Assembly (NCBI GenBank): GCA_002989075.1
Contig: PSQN01000015.1
Span: forward strand, 992,001-1,056,000
DNA length: 64,000 bases
Source of the DNA: Arthonia radiata
Taxonomy: Eukaryota; Ascomycota; Arthoniomycetes; Arthoniales; Arthoniaceae
Reading direction: 5' to 3'
The translations under genes were made by a program, and so were the position numbers. Of this stretch, positions 35,665 to 46,700 are shown piece after piece; positions within the stretch are counted from its first letter, which is position 1, and every line of letters starts with the position of its first letter. Under the pieces are notes generated by a model, which worked only from the letters and a program-made list of their open reading frames with translations, was not told where the DNA came from and searched no databases.

Positions 35665-38600
35665 ATGCTCACGCGAGCAGCTCGAGCGCAGAATCGAAGA
35701 CGTCTGCGCCAATACCTTCTCGCTGAGTACGCACAGCTCACCCTTCCCTGGCTCTGTCCTGCAGTACACACTCAACGACATTCTCGCCACCATGTCACCA
35801 ATACTCGATCAACAAGCCCGCGCCCAACGTCAACGCGTACCATCCGTACCCAGAATACCTCACGCCAGCCTGCCAGCACCCGGCAGCTAGCCACCGCGCT
35901 CGATCCGTACCGACCGGAGCCATATCCCGATTCCATACCTTTCGATGGCTCCTCCTTCCTTCCTCGCTCCTCACAACCCGCCCAGGGCCCGCCCGATCGA
36001 AGTCGAGGCCGTGAGCGGCTCGGAACGCTGCCCGACTATGATCCGTCCAAATTCCTCGTTCTCCCTCAACGGTCGACGCCGGCGCACCTGCAGTTTCACA
36101 CGAGCTGGCAGACGGGTGAATCGGGTGATCTGGCCGAGCTACAGCAAAACCTGTACGCCTGTGTCCAAGTCGGCCGCTTGGACCGGGCAGCAGTCATTGT
36201 TCAGCGCATTACCACCATGTTCGTCCCTACTGCTGCTCCAGTCGTTGATGCACATCAACGATACCTTTCCGGATGTCTGGATCAGCTGTTGCGGAGCCCG
36301 TCTCAAGAAAGACTGATGGAAATGCAAAAGTGGCTTGAGCTCGACATACGTGCAAGAGGTGTACCTGTCGATGGGGCTATTATCGCAATAATGCTGAAGG
36401 CATCTCTTGCAACCTTGACGAAGGGTCGTTTGGACCGTACCATCAGACGATACGCCAAATTCGCCCAGGAGATTGGAACGGACACGTATGAGCTTGCTCT
36501 TACCTCCAGCATTTTCACGAGGAAAGAAAGTGACAAAATCGCTCTTGTTTTACCAGATCAATTCAACCCTCCGAGCGAAGAACTGACAGAGCAAGACATC
36601 GCTGAATTAGACCAAGCCAATCGAGATGCGCAGGCTCATTCGGCCATTGGAGAGCACCCACAGGCCGAGCGATCGCAGGCGATACCAGCGCTCAAATCTG
36701 TGGAGCAGAAAGGTCTTGGACTCGAGGCTCTCAAGCGTTCTTTGGGCTCAATGGACACGAGCTTTCTAGACGAGGCCAACCATGCTGAAGATGAGGAGAG
36801 CAAGATGGAGCGACAGATCCGTTTGGAACAAGATGTTGCCCAGGCTGCTCTTGAAAGGTGGCGAATGGAACACGAAGACTTTGAGCAAATACGCGGCCAC
36901 GGCAAGATTCAGCAGGCACCACTCGGCTCGCAGATTCATCATTGGGTGGAGCAAATGGTACCGAAGCTTAAACAGGAACTCAAGAATGCTGAAGACCCTG
37001 GAGTGAAGCATGAAACCAAGGAAGAGTACGACATTGTCACCGCAGCGCCGTTTCTCAAGATGATGTCTCCAGACAGAGTTGCGGCAATTGCAATCTTGCA
37101 ATTCTTTGGTGGTATCATGGACCCACACCTTCACACACAATATCACTCCGACCGAGTCGCCGTAGTTCGTCTTTGTGAGCGAATGGGGCAGACCGTATTC
37201 AAGGAGGCCAGAATTGAGAAGATTCAAACACACTACCTGCAAAGCCTTTCAAACTTACCTTCCGCAGAGAAACACAAACGACTATCTCGATTATTGAAAG
37301 GCAAGAAATGGTCCGCCAAAAACCTCGAGGCCGAGTATGCTAAGATAGCACAAAAGGCATCAACCGCGGACATGGAGCCGTGGGAGCAAAATCACAGCAT
37401 GGCCATCAAGGTGGGCGCGGTCTTGCTTGGTATGATATTGAAGACAGCAAAAATTACAACACATCTTCCGGACCCTGAGACCGGGAAACCAGTCTCAAAG
37501 ACGCAGCCAGTGGCGACTCGAATCGTTGACTGGCAACGAGGCAAGCGGGTGGGCGCCGTTCGAGTACCTGAGGAGCTCCTGCACACCTTGAAGAAAGAGC
37601 CCGTGGCGAGTCTTGTCGCAAAGCATCTACCAATGATTGTCAAACCGAAGCCTTGGACCAACGTGAAAGACGGAGGGTATTACGCTTCACCTGTGCCGGT
37701 CATCCGATTTACTGACTTTCAAACAACTCAAAAGGCCTACGTGCAGCTTGCGCATCAGAGAGGTGATATGGACCGAGTCTATGCTGGCTTAGACGTAATT
37801 AGTAAGACGCCTTGGCGAGTTAATAGCGATCTATTTCGCGTCATGACTGATGTCTGGAATTCTGGCGAGAGGCTGGGCAAGATCGTTCCGGACAACCTTC
37901 ATATTGAGGAGCCTCCACGGCCCGACACTGACGACCCTGAAGTTCTCAGGCGATGGAAGAACATTATTCGCAACATCAACAACGACAAATCTTCCAACCA
38001 CAGTCAACGATGCTATCAAAACTTCCAGCTCGAAGTTGCGCGCGCATTTTCCAACACCACCTTTTATTGCCCGCAAAATGCCGACTACCGCGGACGGGCG
38101 TATCCCATTCCGCCATACTTCAACCATACGGGTGCTGACCATGTCCGCGCTCTCTTCAGCTTTGCCGAAGGCAAGGAGCTTGGGTCTGAAGGTCTTTACT
38201 GGCTCAAGATCCAACTTGCGAACGCCTTTGGTTACGACAAAGCCTCTCTTTCTGACCGAGTCAAGTTCGTTGATGACAACCTCAATGAAATTGTTGACGC
38301 CGCCGAGAATCCTTTGAGCGGCTCTCGATGGTGGACGAAGGCTTCGGATCCCTGGCAGACCCTTGCTGCGTGTCTTGACGTCAAGGCCGCTCTTGATCTT
38401 CCTGATCCGACCAAGCATGTCTCGCATCTCCCCATTCAGCAGGATGGCTCCTGCAACGGTCTTCAGCATTACGCCGCGCTTGGTGGGGATATGGTCGGTG
38501 CTCGGCAAGTCAATCTCGCGCCTGGCGACAAGCCTGCAGATGTTTATACCGCTGTCATGGAGCTCGTCAAGGACATTGTCCACGAAGACGCGCAAAACGG

Positions 38601-40143
38601 CGATGTTAGGGCAAAAAAGCTGGATGGTCGTGTGACTCGCAAGATGGTCAAGCAGCCCGTAATGACCAACGTCTACGGCGTGACTTACCACGGCGCCACT
38701 CACCAAGTCGTAAAACAACTTCGCGACATTCTTCCCGAAGCCGAGCGTTCCCTAGATCCCAACACCAGTCTTCACAAGTTGGGCGCTTACGTCGCCAACT
38801 GCATCTTCAAGGCCCTGTCGGAGATGTTTACTGGCGCGCAAGCCATCCAAATCTGGCTTGGCGAATGCGGCGCCCGCATCTCGTCCTCTGTCACTCCCGA
38901 ACAGATCCAGCGTATCCAAGCAAAGCGTGGCGGTCTCGTCGACCCAGAAGCCGAGGCCCGTAAGCTATACTCGAAGAAGTACTTTTCGAGCTACAACAAG
39001 CGCAACATCCACAGCGCAGACGACACATCCTTCAAGTCGACCATAGTCTGGACGACACCGCTGGGTCTACCAGTCGTGCAACCGTACCGCGACTATCGCA
39101 AGAAAGTTATCAAGACCCATCTGCAGGACATCATCATCCACACGCCGTCCGGCTCTGACCCCGTGAATAAACGCAAGCAGCTCCAAGGGTTTCCTCCGAA
39201 CTTCATCCACTCCCTCGACGCGACGCACATGATGCTCTCCGCGCTCAAGTGCGACGAAATCGGCCTTACATTTGGCTCCGTGCACGACTCCTTCTGGACG
39301 CATGCGGCTGACGTGCCGACTCTCAACAGAGTACTGAGAGATGCGTTCGTGAGCATGCACAAGGAAGACATCGTCCGCCGCCTAAAAGAGGAGTTCGAAG
39401 CGAGATACAAAGGCTGCTACCAGTGGACGTCCGTCAAACGCCATAGCCCGCTCGGCAAGGAGCTCGAAAAGTACTACAAAGAGACCAAAGCGCGAAAGCG
39501 GCATCAGTACACCAAGCGCTCTGTGACCGGCAGCGTTGAGATCGATGATCTACTTGAAGAGACGAAGCGAGCTGCTTTGCTAAGGGATGACGACCCCGAA
39601 AAGAGGGAAGAAGGCAAAGCCATGGTTACTGCCGCCAGCATCGTCGAAGCAGCGGAAGCAGGCGACGAAGAGGTCTACGCAACTGATGACTGGGGCGCTT
39701 GGATCGGGAAAGAGACGCACAAGACCGGCCTCCTCAAAACAGGTACCGCCGAAGCCGCTGCCGAAGCCACAGAAGCCGAAGATGGCCTCTCGCTAGCAGA
39801 AGCTGATCTTGAAGCCGCCGCGGACTCGGAAACGGGCATGTTCGACCCCGAAGACGAAGCCACGCTGGACGAATCATCCATCGAGGATCTTGAGGAGATG
39901 TCCGACGAAATGAAGCCCAAGAAGACAAAGTCAAACAATGCCGTGAAAGATGCAGAGGCTGAGACCAACGCCGAGAAGCCCAAACGCCAGAAAAGCGGCG
40001 GTCGCCCGACCTCCGAGGCCCGCAAGAAGCAGATGGCGGCCGAGCGCGTGCACTTCTGGATGCCGTTGACGTTTCCGGAGCCACCGCCGAAGGGAGGGTT
40101 CGATGTGACGTGTTTACGGGAGAGCAAGTATTTCTTCTCTTGA
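35665..40143 (+). CDS. RPO41: Mitochondrial DNA-directed RNA polymerase (T7-like)
   Basis: The single-subunit polymerase that transcribes mitochondrial DNA. The intronless 1492-residue frame begins with an Arg-rich, acid-free presequence (MLTRAARAQNRRRLRQYLLA) typical of mitochondrial import. A long N-terminal extension and a helical N-terminal domain precede the T7-like polymerase. Catalytic motifs: motif A with D927 in QDGSCNGLQHYAALGGD, motif B in RKMVKQPVMTNVYGVTYHG, and motif C with D1208 in VHDSFWTHA. The C-terminal region holds a disordered, acidic insertion of about 150 residues (Ala/Glu-rich, with a basic cluster KPKRQKSGGRP) before the conserved end WMPLTFPEPPPKGGFDV ... ESKYFFS. 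Length agrees with filamentous-fungal homologues. Confidence 0.96.
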   Translation: MLTRAARAQNRRRLRQYLLAEYAQLTLPWLCPAVHTQRHSRHHVTNTRSTSPRPTSTRTIRTQNTSRQPASTRQLATALDPYRPEPYPDSIPFDGSSFLPRSSQPAQGPPDRSRGRERLGTLPDYDPSKFLVLPQRSTPAHLQFHTSWQTGESGDLAELQQNLYACVQVGRLDRAAVIVQRITTMFVPTAAPVVDAHQRYLSGCLDQLLRSPSQERLMEMQKWLELDIRARGVPVDGAIIAIMLKASLATLTKGRLDRTIRRYAKFAQEIGTDTYELALTSSIFTRKESDKIALVLPDQFNPPSEELTEQDIAELDQANRDAQAHSAIGEHPQAERSQAIPALKSVEQKGLGLEALKRSLGSMDTSFLDEANHAEDEESKMERQIRLEQDVAQAALERWRMEHEDFEQIRGHGKIQQAPLGSQIHHWVEQMVPKLKQELKNAEDPGVKHETKEEYDIVTAAPFLKMMSPDRVAAIAILQFFGGIMDPHLHTQYHSDRVAVVRLCERMGQTVFKEARIEKIQTHYLQSLSNLPSAEKHKRLSRLLKGKKWSAKNLEAEYAKIAQKASTADMEPWEQNHSMAIKVGAVLLGMILKTAKITTHLPDPETGKPVSKTQPVATRIVDWQRGKRVGAVRVPEELLHTLKKEPVASLVAKHLPMIVKPKPWTNVKDGGYYASPVPVIRFTDFQTTQKAYVQLAHQRGDMDRVYAGLDVISKTPWRVNSDLFRVMTDVWNSGERLGKIVPDNLHIEEPPRPDTDDPEVLRRWKNIIRNINNDKSSNHSQRCYQNFQLEVARAFSNTTFYCPQNADYRGRAYPIPPYFNHTGADHVRALFSFAEGKELGSEGLYWLKIQLANAFGYDKASLSDRVKFVDDNLNEIVDAAENPLSGSRWWTKASDPWQTLAACLDVKAALDLPDPTKHVSHLPIQQDGSCNGLQHYAALGGDMVGARQVNLAPGDKPADVYTAVMELVKDIVHEDAQNGDVRAKKLDGRVTRKMVKQPVMTNVYGVTYHGATHQVVKQLRDILPEAERSLDPNTSLHKLGAYVANCIFKALSEMFTGAQAIQIWLGECGARISSSVTPEQIQRIQAKRGGLVDPEAEARKLYSKKYFSSYNKRNIHSADDTSFKSTIVWTTPLGLPVVQPYRDYRKKVIKTHLQDIIIHTPSGSDPVNKRKQLQGFPPNFIHSLDATHMMLSALKCDEIGLTFGSVHDSFWTHAADVPTLNRVLRDAFVSMHKEDIVRRLKEEFEARYKGCYQWTSVKRHSPLGKELEKYYKETKARKRHQYTKRSVTGSVEIDDLLEETKRAALLRDDDPEKREEGKAMVTAASIVEAAEAGDEEVYATDDWGAWIGKETHKTGLLKTGTAEAAAEATEAEDGLSLAEADLEAAADSETGMFDPEDEATLDESSIEDLEEMSDEMKPKKTKSNNAVKDAEAETNAEKPKRQKSGGRPTSEARKKQMAAERVHFWMPLTFPEPPPKGGFDVTCLRESKYFFS

Positions 40144-40860
40144 ATGTGCAGGCAGAGAGGGAATGGGTTTGCGGAGGGTGGTGAGAAGAGGTGGATCAGT
40201 GTGATGGGGTAGAGGGATGGCGCTGAACGTGTAGGATATGTATTTAGGTCAAATCTCGGCGGTTCAGCGAGGTGTTTGGGATGGTCACACCTGTGTAAGA
40301 GACGTTGTACATATGAAGTGAACTTATGCGACTACACATATTAACACCTTCTTTGTTATCTTAAAAGAGCTCTGCGTGGGTGAAACCTTGCGACACAAGA
40401 TTTGTTCGTAAACACGCTCTGAGATGAGTAAAGGGAGGCGGCGTGGCAAGATTGACGTACACACGAATCGAGCTATTGCATCAACGGTCTCAAACGGTAG
40501 CAGACGGCATGGAAGACGGCATGCAAAGGCAGGTGGGCAACCCACACGCCAAAGAAATGACCAAACAGCAAAGACTTCGGTCCCCTCGAGACATTCTCAA
40601 TTTCCCTCCTCACGCCACGCTAACCGCACGAACAGCTATTCCTACAATCGTAGAATTTGAGCTCGTCTGGCACCACAGCGGTGCCAGCATCAGCCTTCAA
40701 CAGGCATGACCACTTCGTCAGCCGTTTAAAAAAACTCAGCGAACAGCTGAGCAGCCCGCCTCCAAAAGTCCGCGTGAAAGTATTACAAATATGCCGAGAC
40801 CAATACCGCCCCAAAATCCCACCCAACACCAAACAAGGCCGTCAGTGTACCCCCAGCTCA
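40144..40860. other. Convergent 3' intergenic region
   Basis: Lies between the stop codons of RPO41 (+) and the Ca2+/H+ exchanger (-). Only short open frames; nothing recognised. Confidence 0.5.
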
Positions 40861-42770
40861 CTATTGCCCCTCCAGCCCCGGCGGATTCGGATAGAACCAC
40901 GAGGCGACAGCAATAATAATGTACGTCGTCATGAGCATGACGCCCTCCAGCCAGTGGCTCTTCCCATCTTGGATGAGGTAGTTGACAAGCAGAATGCTCA
41001 CGAAGAGGACAGCGATGATGAAGCCGTCGAAGTTGAGCGTCATGACACCCTGGTGCATCTCCGGCTTCTCGCCGACGATCCAGCCGATGATGACGGAGAG
41101 GGGAATAACGAGGAGGGCGATCTGCAGGGACGAGCCGACGGCGACGCCGATGGCGAGGTCCATTTTATCCTTGATGGCGACCGTGACGGCGGTGGCGTGC
41201 TCGGCGGCGTTGCCGACGATAGGCAGGAGGATGAGGCCGATGAATTCGAGGGGGACGTTGTTCTGCTCAGCGACGGCGGAGATGTTGTCGACGACGAACT
41301 CGGAGCAGACGCCGATGAGGGCGGTGGAGCCGGCGAGGGTGACGAGCGCGCCGATGAGGGAGAGGTTGGGGATCTCGCCTTCTTCTTCGTCTCCGTCTTC
41401 TTGGGAGGCGCGGGTCTCGGGGTTGGATTTCTCGTCGACGCTCTCGAGGTTGGTTTGGCGGCTGGTGCCTGCGGAGGGGCCTGCGCCGACCATGGAGATG
41501 CCCTTTTTGACGTCGTCCTCGGGCGGGGCGCCCGTCTTCCTGCGGACGAGGTTCTGCTTCTCGACCTTCTCAGAGGGCGCGTTGTAGGTGCTGATGTGGG
41601 TGCGAAGCTGGAAGAAGAGGTAGCACCCGTAGACGAAAAGTAGGATGATGGCTGTGCCACGAGATAATTGAGGCACGTTGCGTTCGACGACTGTGTTATC
41701 CGCGTTCGAAAATTGTGTGAATGCGGTGGGGATGATCAGACTTGCGCCGGCAAGGATGAGCAAGGAGCAGGCGGTTTGTGCGACAGTCACGTTGAAGTGT
41801 TGCTCGGGTCGATTGTAGCCTCCTAGTGCAAAAGACATGCCTGCGGTAGAATTAGCATTTGTGGCTCTTACCTCTCGTGAATGACGGGTGGGGGCAACGG
41901 ACCCATGACGAGAAGCAGATTTGACAGCATCGATCCAACCAAAGATGTTTGTACGATCACGATCTGTGCAACAATCAGCTTGAGTACAGCGGATATATGA
42001 AGCTAGTATCACATACCTCTCCTTTGACGAGGGCGATGATTGCAACGATCAATTCAGTGGCATTGCCGAATGAAGCGTTGAGTAGACCGCCGAGCGTCTC
42101 ACCTACACGTAGAGCAATCTCCTCAGTCGCATATGAAAGGGTACCAGCTAGGGGGACAATTGCGAGGAAGTTGATCTATCCCAAAGTCAACGTAAGTTTA
42201 GCAGCAGTATTTGCAACTGACGCTTACCAAGAATATTGCTAGTGGAGTGATACTCTTGTTGGTTTTACCGACCTCAGCCAGCGCAATACCGATAGGTACG
42301 CATATCAACAAGATGTTCGGCCAGGACCAGAAGATACACCTCAGTTGATGTTTGATCGGAATGTGCTGCTTCTGGTGTTTTCGCGACTTATGTGACTTGG
42401 TGGACCTTGTTGAGTTCGCCGTTGACAGCTCATTTGTGTTTCCGGCTTGACTCTCCTGGGTCTTCTTTTTAAAAAAGCGGTTCTTGAAAGTAGTGCCTGA
42501 ATTACCAGAGGATGAGCTACTGCCCACTACCGTTTCATCGCTCGCGCCGGTGTGCTTGCCTCTATCCTGGGGATGAAATGCTCTGTTGGGCTCTGTTGAC
42601 GATCTAGGCGGAGGATGAGCATCTTGTTCCTTTTCCCGGTCCAGTTCGCCCAGTGTTCGAACACAGTTCTCGGAGTGGACACGGCTGGTCTCGTACCCTT
42701 CTGGTTCAGTGCCTGTTCCAGGACCTGGCATTCCGCCTTCTTCCTCATCTCTAGGGATGCTACGAGACAT
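40861..42770 (-). CDS. Vacuolar Ca2+/H+ exchanger (CAX family, Vcx1-like)
   Basis: CAX antiporters load Ca2+ into the vacuole in exchange for protons. Exons 42228-42770, 42017-42175, 41903-41963 and 40861-41840 (introns of 52, 53 and 62 bp) give 580 residues. A cytosolic Ser/Glu-rich N-terminus of about 140 residues leads into the first membrane helices; both alpha-repeat signatures are present, [13 protein letters not shown] (end of exon 2) and [14 protein letters not shown] (exon 4). An acidic cytosolic loop (EDGDEEEGE) separates the two halves. The third intron uses a GTCCGT donor, chosen because only it yields the conserved [10 protein letters not shown]; a better-looking GTAAGA lies 37 bp downstream but is out of frame. 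The C-terminus is short after the last helix. A 328-codon frame on the opposite strand is a shadow. Confidence 0.92.
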
Positions 42771-43756
42771 TCCCCCAGACTGTGTTCGCGTATGTTGGCG
42801 TGGGGCCCTGGAGGCAGGGAAGAGACCTAAGCTTTTGCTGTCGGGGTCCCAAGCATGCTTTCTGGCTTGCGATTTGATGGAGTCTTGTGGTCACCATGTC
42901 AGCCAAGATTCTGGGCAAGAGCTTGTTGCAAAGCCAAGGGGACGCATTTGGGGAGAACGACTCACGCATGCTCAGTCGGCGGCGAATGCTTCACACAAAC
43001 GCGTGCTCGGAGTCGAAGAGTATGGATGGATACAGCTGCAGAAGCGTCGGGAGTGCAGCGCAAAGTACAGTTGTGATTGTTTGTTTGGAGAACTTGCGGT
43101 TGGCAGGGCCGCAACAGGGTCTTGAAATGGTTGTGGCAAATAGTCTCCGAAGTGACTCCACTAGGCTCAGCAGCGGCAGTGAAGGGCTGTTGGGGGTATG
43201 AATTTCAGGCGGAGCGCAGATGGAGTGAGGTGCGAAGGAAACCCCTTGCGAGGATGGGTGGCGCCGGTAATTTGGAGGGCTGCCAAGGTTAGCGGAGAGA
43301 ATTTCAGGATCGAGACGGCGGGGCAGCGTGTCGAGCGGAAGGGAGAGTCGTCATTTGGAAGCAGCGCTGTCGTCGCCGAGGTGGCGTCGCTTGTAGGAAA
43401 AGCAGGAATTCGTGGACATGTTTCCATCCATCGTCACGACCACATCCATCGATGCACACTTTTGAGGCTGTGTTCCGAGGCTGCGACCAATCAGATCCCC
43501 TGGTTGACCGGGTGCACGGAGCATATCCCGATACGTGCAGTCAAGCCCTGCCTTTCTGGGATACATCCTGGCTCTGGCTTTGCTGCAAACAATCATCTTT
43601 CTCGTGTCCTCCAGCAAATACCTTCCCTCTCACGCAATCCACTGCGCGACAATCAATCGGGCAAATATTGTCGAGACTATTTGACATCCTGGACAGCGCA
43701 GGTCTGACCGGCTGACCGCATCATGACCTGACCGCTCTCGGCGCGGGAGCATCCTA
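42771..43756. promoter_or_regulatory. Divergent promoter region of the CAX exchanger and IML1
   Basis: About 1 kb without a supported gene. Several short open frames on both strands lack coding character. Confidence 0.4.
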
Positions 43757-46700
43757 ATGCTCCCCTCTCCTCCCTTCGCTCACTCCTGCACCCTTTGGAT
43801 TCATGACAATTCAACTTTCCCTTCCAAAGCTGTTGTCTTCAATACCGGGCTATTGCCAGAAGGCTCGACTCGCATCGGCCGCGTTCTAAAAGTCATTCCT
43901 GCTGCCAATAGCACCGATCCTCTCACTAGAGATGCTACTGGGATTTCTGTCTCGGACGTTCGCGACTATGCTCCCGGCCACACTCATGACAGTAATCAGG
44001 CGCAGAATGCCTCTGTCGTAGGCACAGAGCCACAGCCTTTCGTTTTTGTCATTGTTGATGATGTCGACGCGGACGAGCGCGCAAAGTATCGCAACCTACA
44101 GATTTCTGTGTCCAAGGATGTTGCCGCTGCTCATGGCTTTTACAGCCGTATGCCCGTGTTGGTCACGGACGGCGATACGGATGAGCATGCTGCGTCCCAC
44201 GTTGAACTCAGCTTCTCCGACCCCTTGAACCGCGCCGACCTCTGGAAGACGACCATCAGTGAGCTCTCGCGCCGCAAGTGCATCTATCAAGGACAAGCGC
44301 TCCTTTTCCTGGGCAGTATTCGAATAGTGGTCAAGAAGCTGTTTGTCGATGGACGACGTGCTCCGTCTGGCCTCTTCACTAAGGATAGCAAGCCCATCTT
44401 TCGTAGCACGTCGGCCCGTTTCATCCTTGGCCTTCAGGTATCTCGGGAGATGCTCGAGTTTGACGATGAGCTTTCCACCGGTATACTGTGGACCAAAGCC
44501 GCCGATTTTGTTTCAACGCTGCTTGACAGATGGAAAGCAAAGGGCATGCGTCACATGCTTTCCATCGTACTCTTCACGCGCCTAAATGATACTCGCGAAG
44601 AAGACAATGGCGATGCTGAGCCTGTTGACATGTACCGCGTGGTTGCTAGCGACCTCCCTGATTTCAACAACGTGCGTATCATGCGAATCTTAACCCAAAG
44701 CTTTCGTTCATTCACTCATGAGATGCGCGTGCAACGTTTTGGTAACTCTAAACAAGAGGATCTGGTCAGCAAGACTGTCGCTACAGCTCGGCGAGGAAAT
44801 CTCCTTGAGGCCATCAATGTTGCCATATCTTCCTGTTGGCTTGATGAGCAGGATCTTGATTTTGAGCGGACCGGCACATCAATAGTTATGGTATCGCCAG
44901 GTACTGGATCGTTCCATGTGGACGAGAACCTGCTCAAAGTCACAAGCGAGAGACTGTCTGGACGCTCCATAGGTGTTGAGCTAGTCTGTTTGTCTGCCTT
45001 GCCTTTGCATATCGTGCCGCTATTCATATTACCAAACAAAAGCGGAAAAGAGCTACCCCTAGTTTCTGAACACAACAGTCGACAGCGTCCACCAACAGGT
45101 CGCCATAGGCTTGCGGAGCAGCATTCACAGTCACTCAGTCGACACGTTGCTCACGCCTCAGCACACAATGTCTTTGTCATGCCGACATGGATCGAAACAT
45201 CATTTTACAAATTCAGTGGGTTCGGATATGACTTGGCAAATTTTGACAGCGCTGCTGAAGCTCATCGGCTTGCAGACAGGCAGACTAGCAAGCGTTCGAA
45301 ATTGCCTCGGGTCACACGTACGCAACAAAACGCTAGGTAAGTCGACTCGTTGTTCTCGCGTTGATCTTTTTCAAGTCAGGCACTGCGCCGTCTGCTCACA
45401 CTTTCTGTAGCGCACCATTATTTCCAAGATGGGATGGCTTGCAAAACGGCACCTCTAGCAAAGAGCTTGTTGAGAAGATGGAAAGGCACGATGCTCGCCT
45501 ATTCTCAATTCCGAAGCAAAGCGATGATGACTCGGAGGGCTCTGGACAGTCTAGCCTGGGCATGCAATCCCGATACGCGCAGCATCCCTCAGATGAGTCA
45601 CCTGCGTCGTCGATCCGTCCCTCTAAACCAGAGCGGAGAATTTCATCCCGTTCAGGTAGCAGTACGACTGTTGACTTGACACGTAGTCAAGACGCGATAT
45701 CCAAGGGCAGGTTGAGCTCCTTGCTCGGCAGATCAGCTCTAGGTAAAGCAGGTCCTACCACTGGATCGTCGATTGAACAAGCAAGTTCCATACAGCGTCC
45801 AAAAAGCTCGCAGCAACCAAAAGCACACCCAAGGACGGTTTCCGGCCAGCTGCAACTATCGCTGGCGCGTACCACGTCGTCTTCTTTGGTCCACTCGTCT
45901 ACCTCATCTCTTCTGTCACTTGATCAGCTTTTCGAAGAGACCTCTGATCGTCAATCACTTAACAGCGTAAAGGCTATTGATGGCCAGCCAGATATTCTAA
46001 ACTCCAATTCCAGCGCATTGCCTCGCCAAAAAGAGGGCAGTCTAAGGTCGCACAAACGCAACAGTATGTCAGCAAGCTCAGCCGTTGCAATCCGTAATGC
46101 CCTGCCATGGCTCGTGATCAAGAACCCATGCAGGACAGAAATGGAAGCCCTCGATGCATTTGGAGAGTGGAACCACGCTTTCACGTCGGAGAGGAAAGCG
46201 CACGCTGTGAAATGGAAAGCTCTTTGCGCCCCTGCAAGCTTGCCTCTGACAACTGAACATTTTCCTTCGCAGTCGGAGCTTGAAGCCGCATTCACAGTCA
46301 ATCCCTACCGGATTTCTCTACATGCCACAAGCACTGGAGACCAAGCCATTGCGCAGAGGAGAGGTCATTTGGCCAGGGAGATGGTGCTGTATCGTATCTC
46401 CGAAGGCTTCCAAATAGCCGTTGGGCCTGTGGCCGATCGAGTTATTGGGCCTCAAGCCACCAGTGCCGCCGATTTCTGGGCTGACGATTTCATGTATGCT
46501 GATGGCGCTGCAGTAATGATGCTGAAGGGAGATGACGTGCATGTGTTATGTGCTACGGGTGACGAAGTGGCCGTGACGAGATATCATCGTCGAGCAGATC
46601 CAGCGACAGCAGTTCACAGTCAGCCTTTGATACGAACCTACATGGACGATGCGTACCATCAGCGGCCTTTGACGTTCAGCGTCCGTCCTACTCGCAACTG

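Noticed and set aside
37831-38718. 295-codon open frame opposite RPO41
   Set aside because: It lies antisense to the catalytic core of the mitochondrial RNA polymerase and shows no domain.
40657-41643. 328-codon open frame opposite the Ca2+/H+ exchanger, rich in Asp, Glu and Gly
   Set aside because: It is the shadow of a GC-rich membrane-protein exon; composition is biased and there is no domain. The sense strand carries both CAX signatures.
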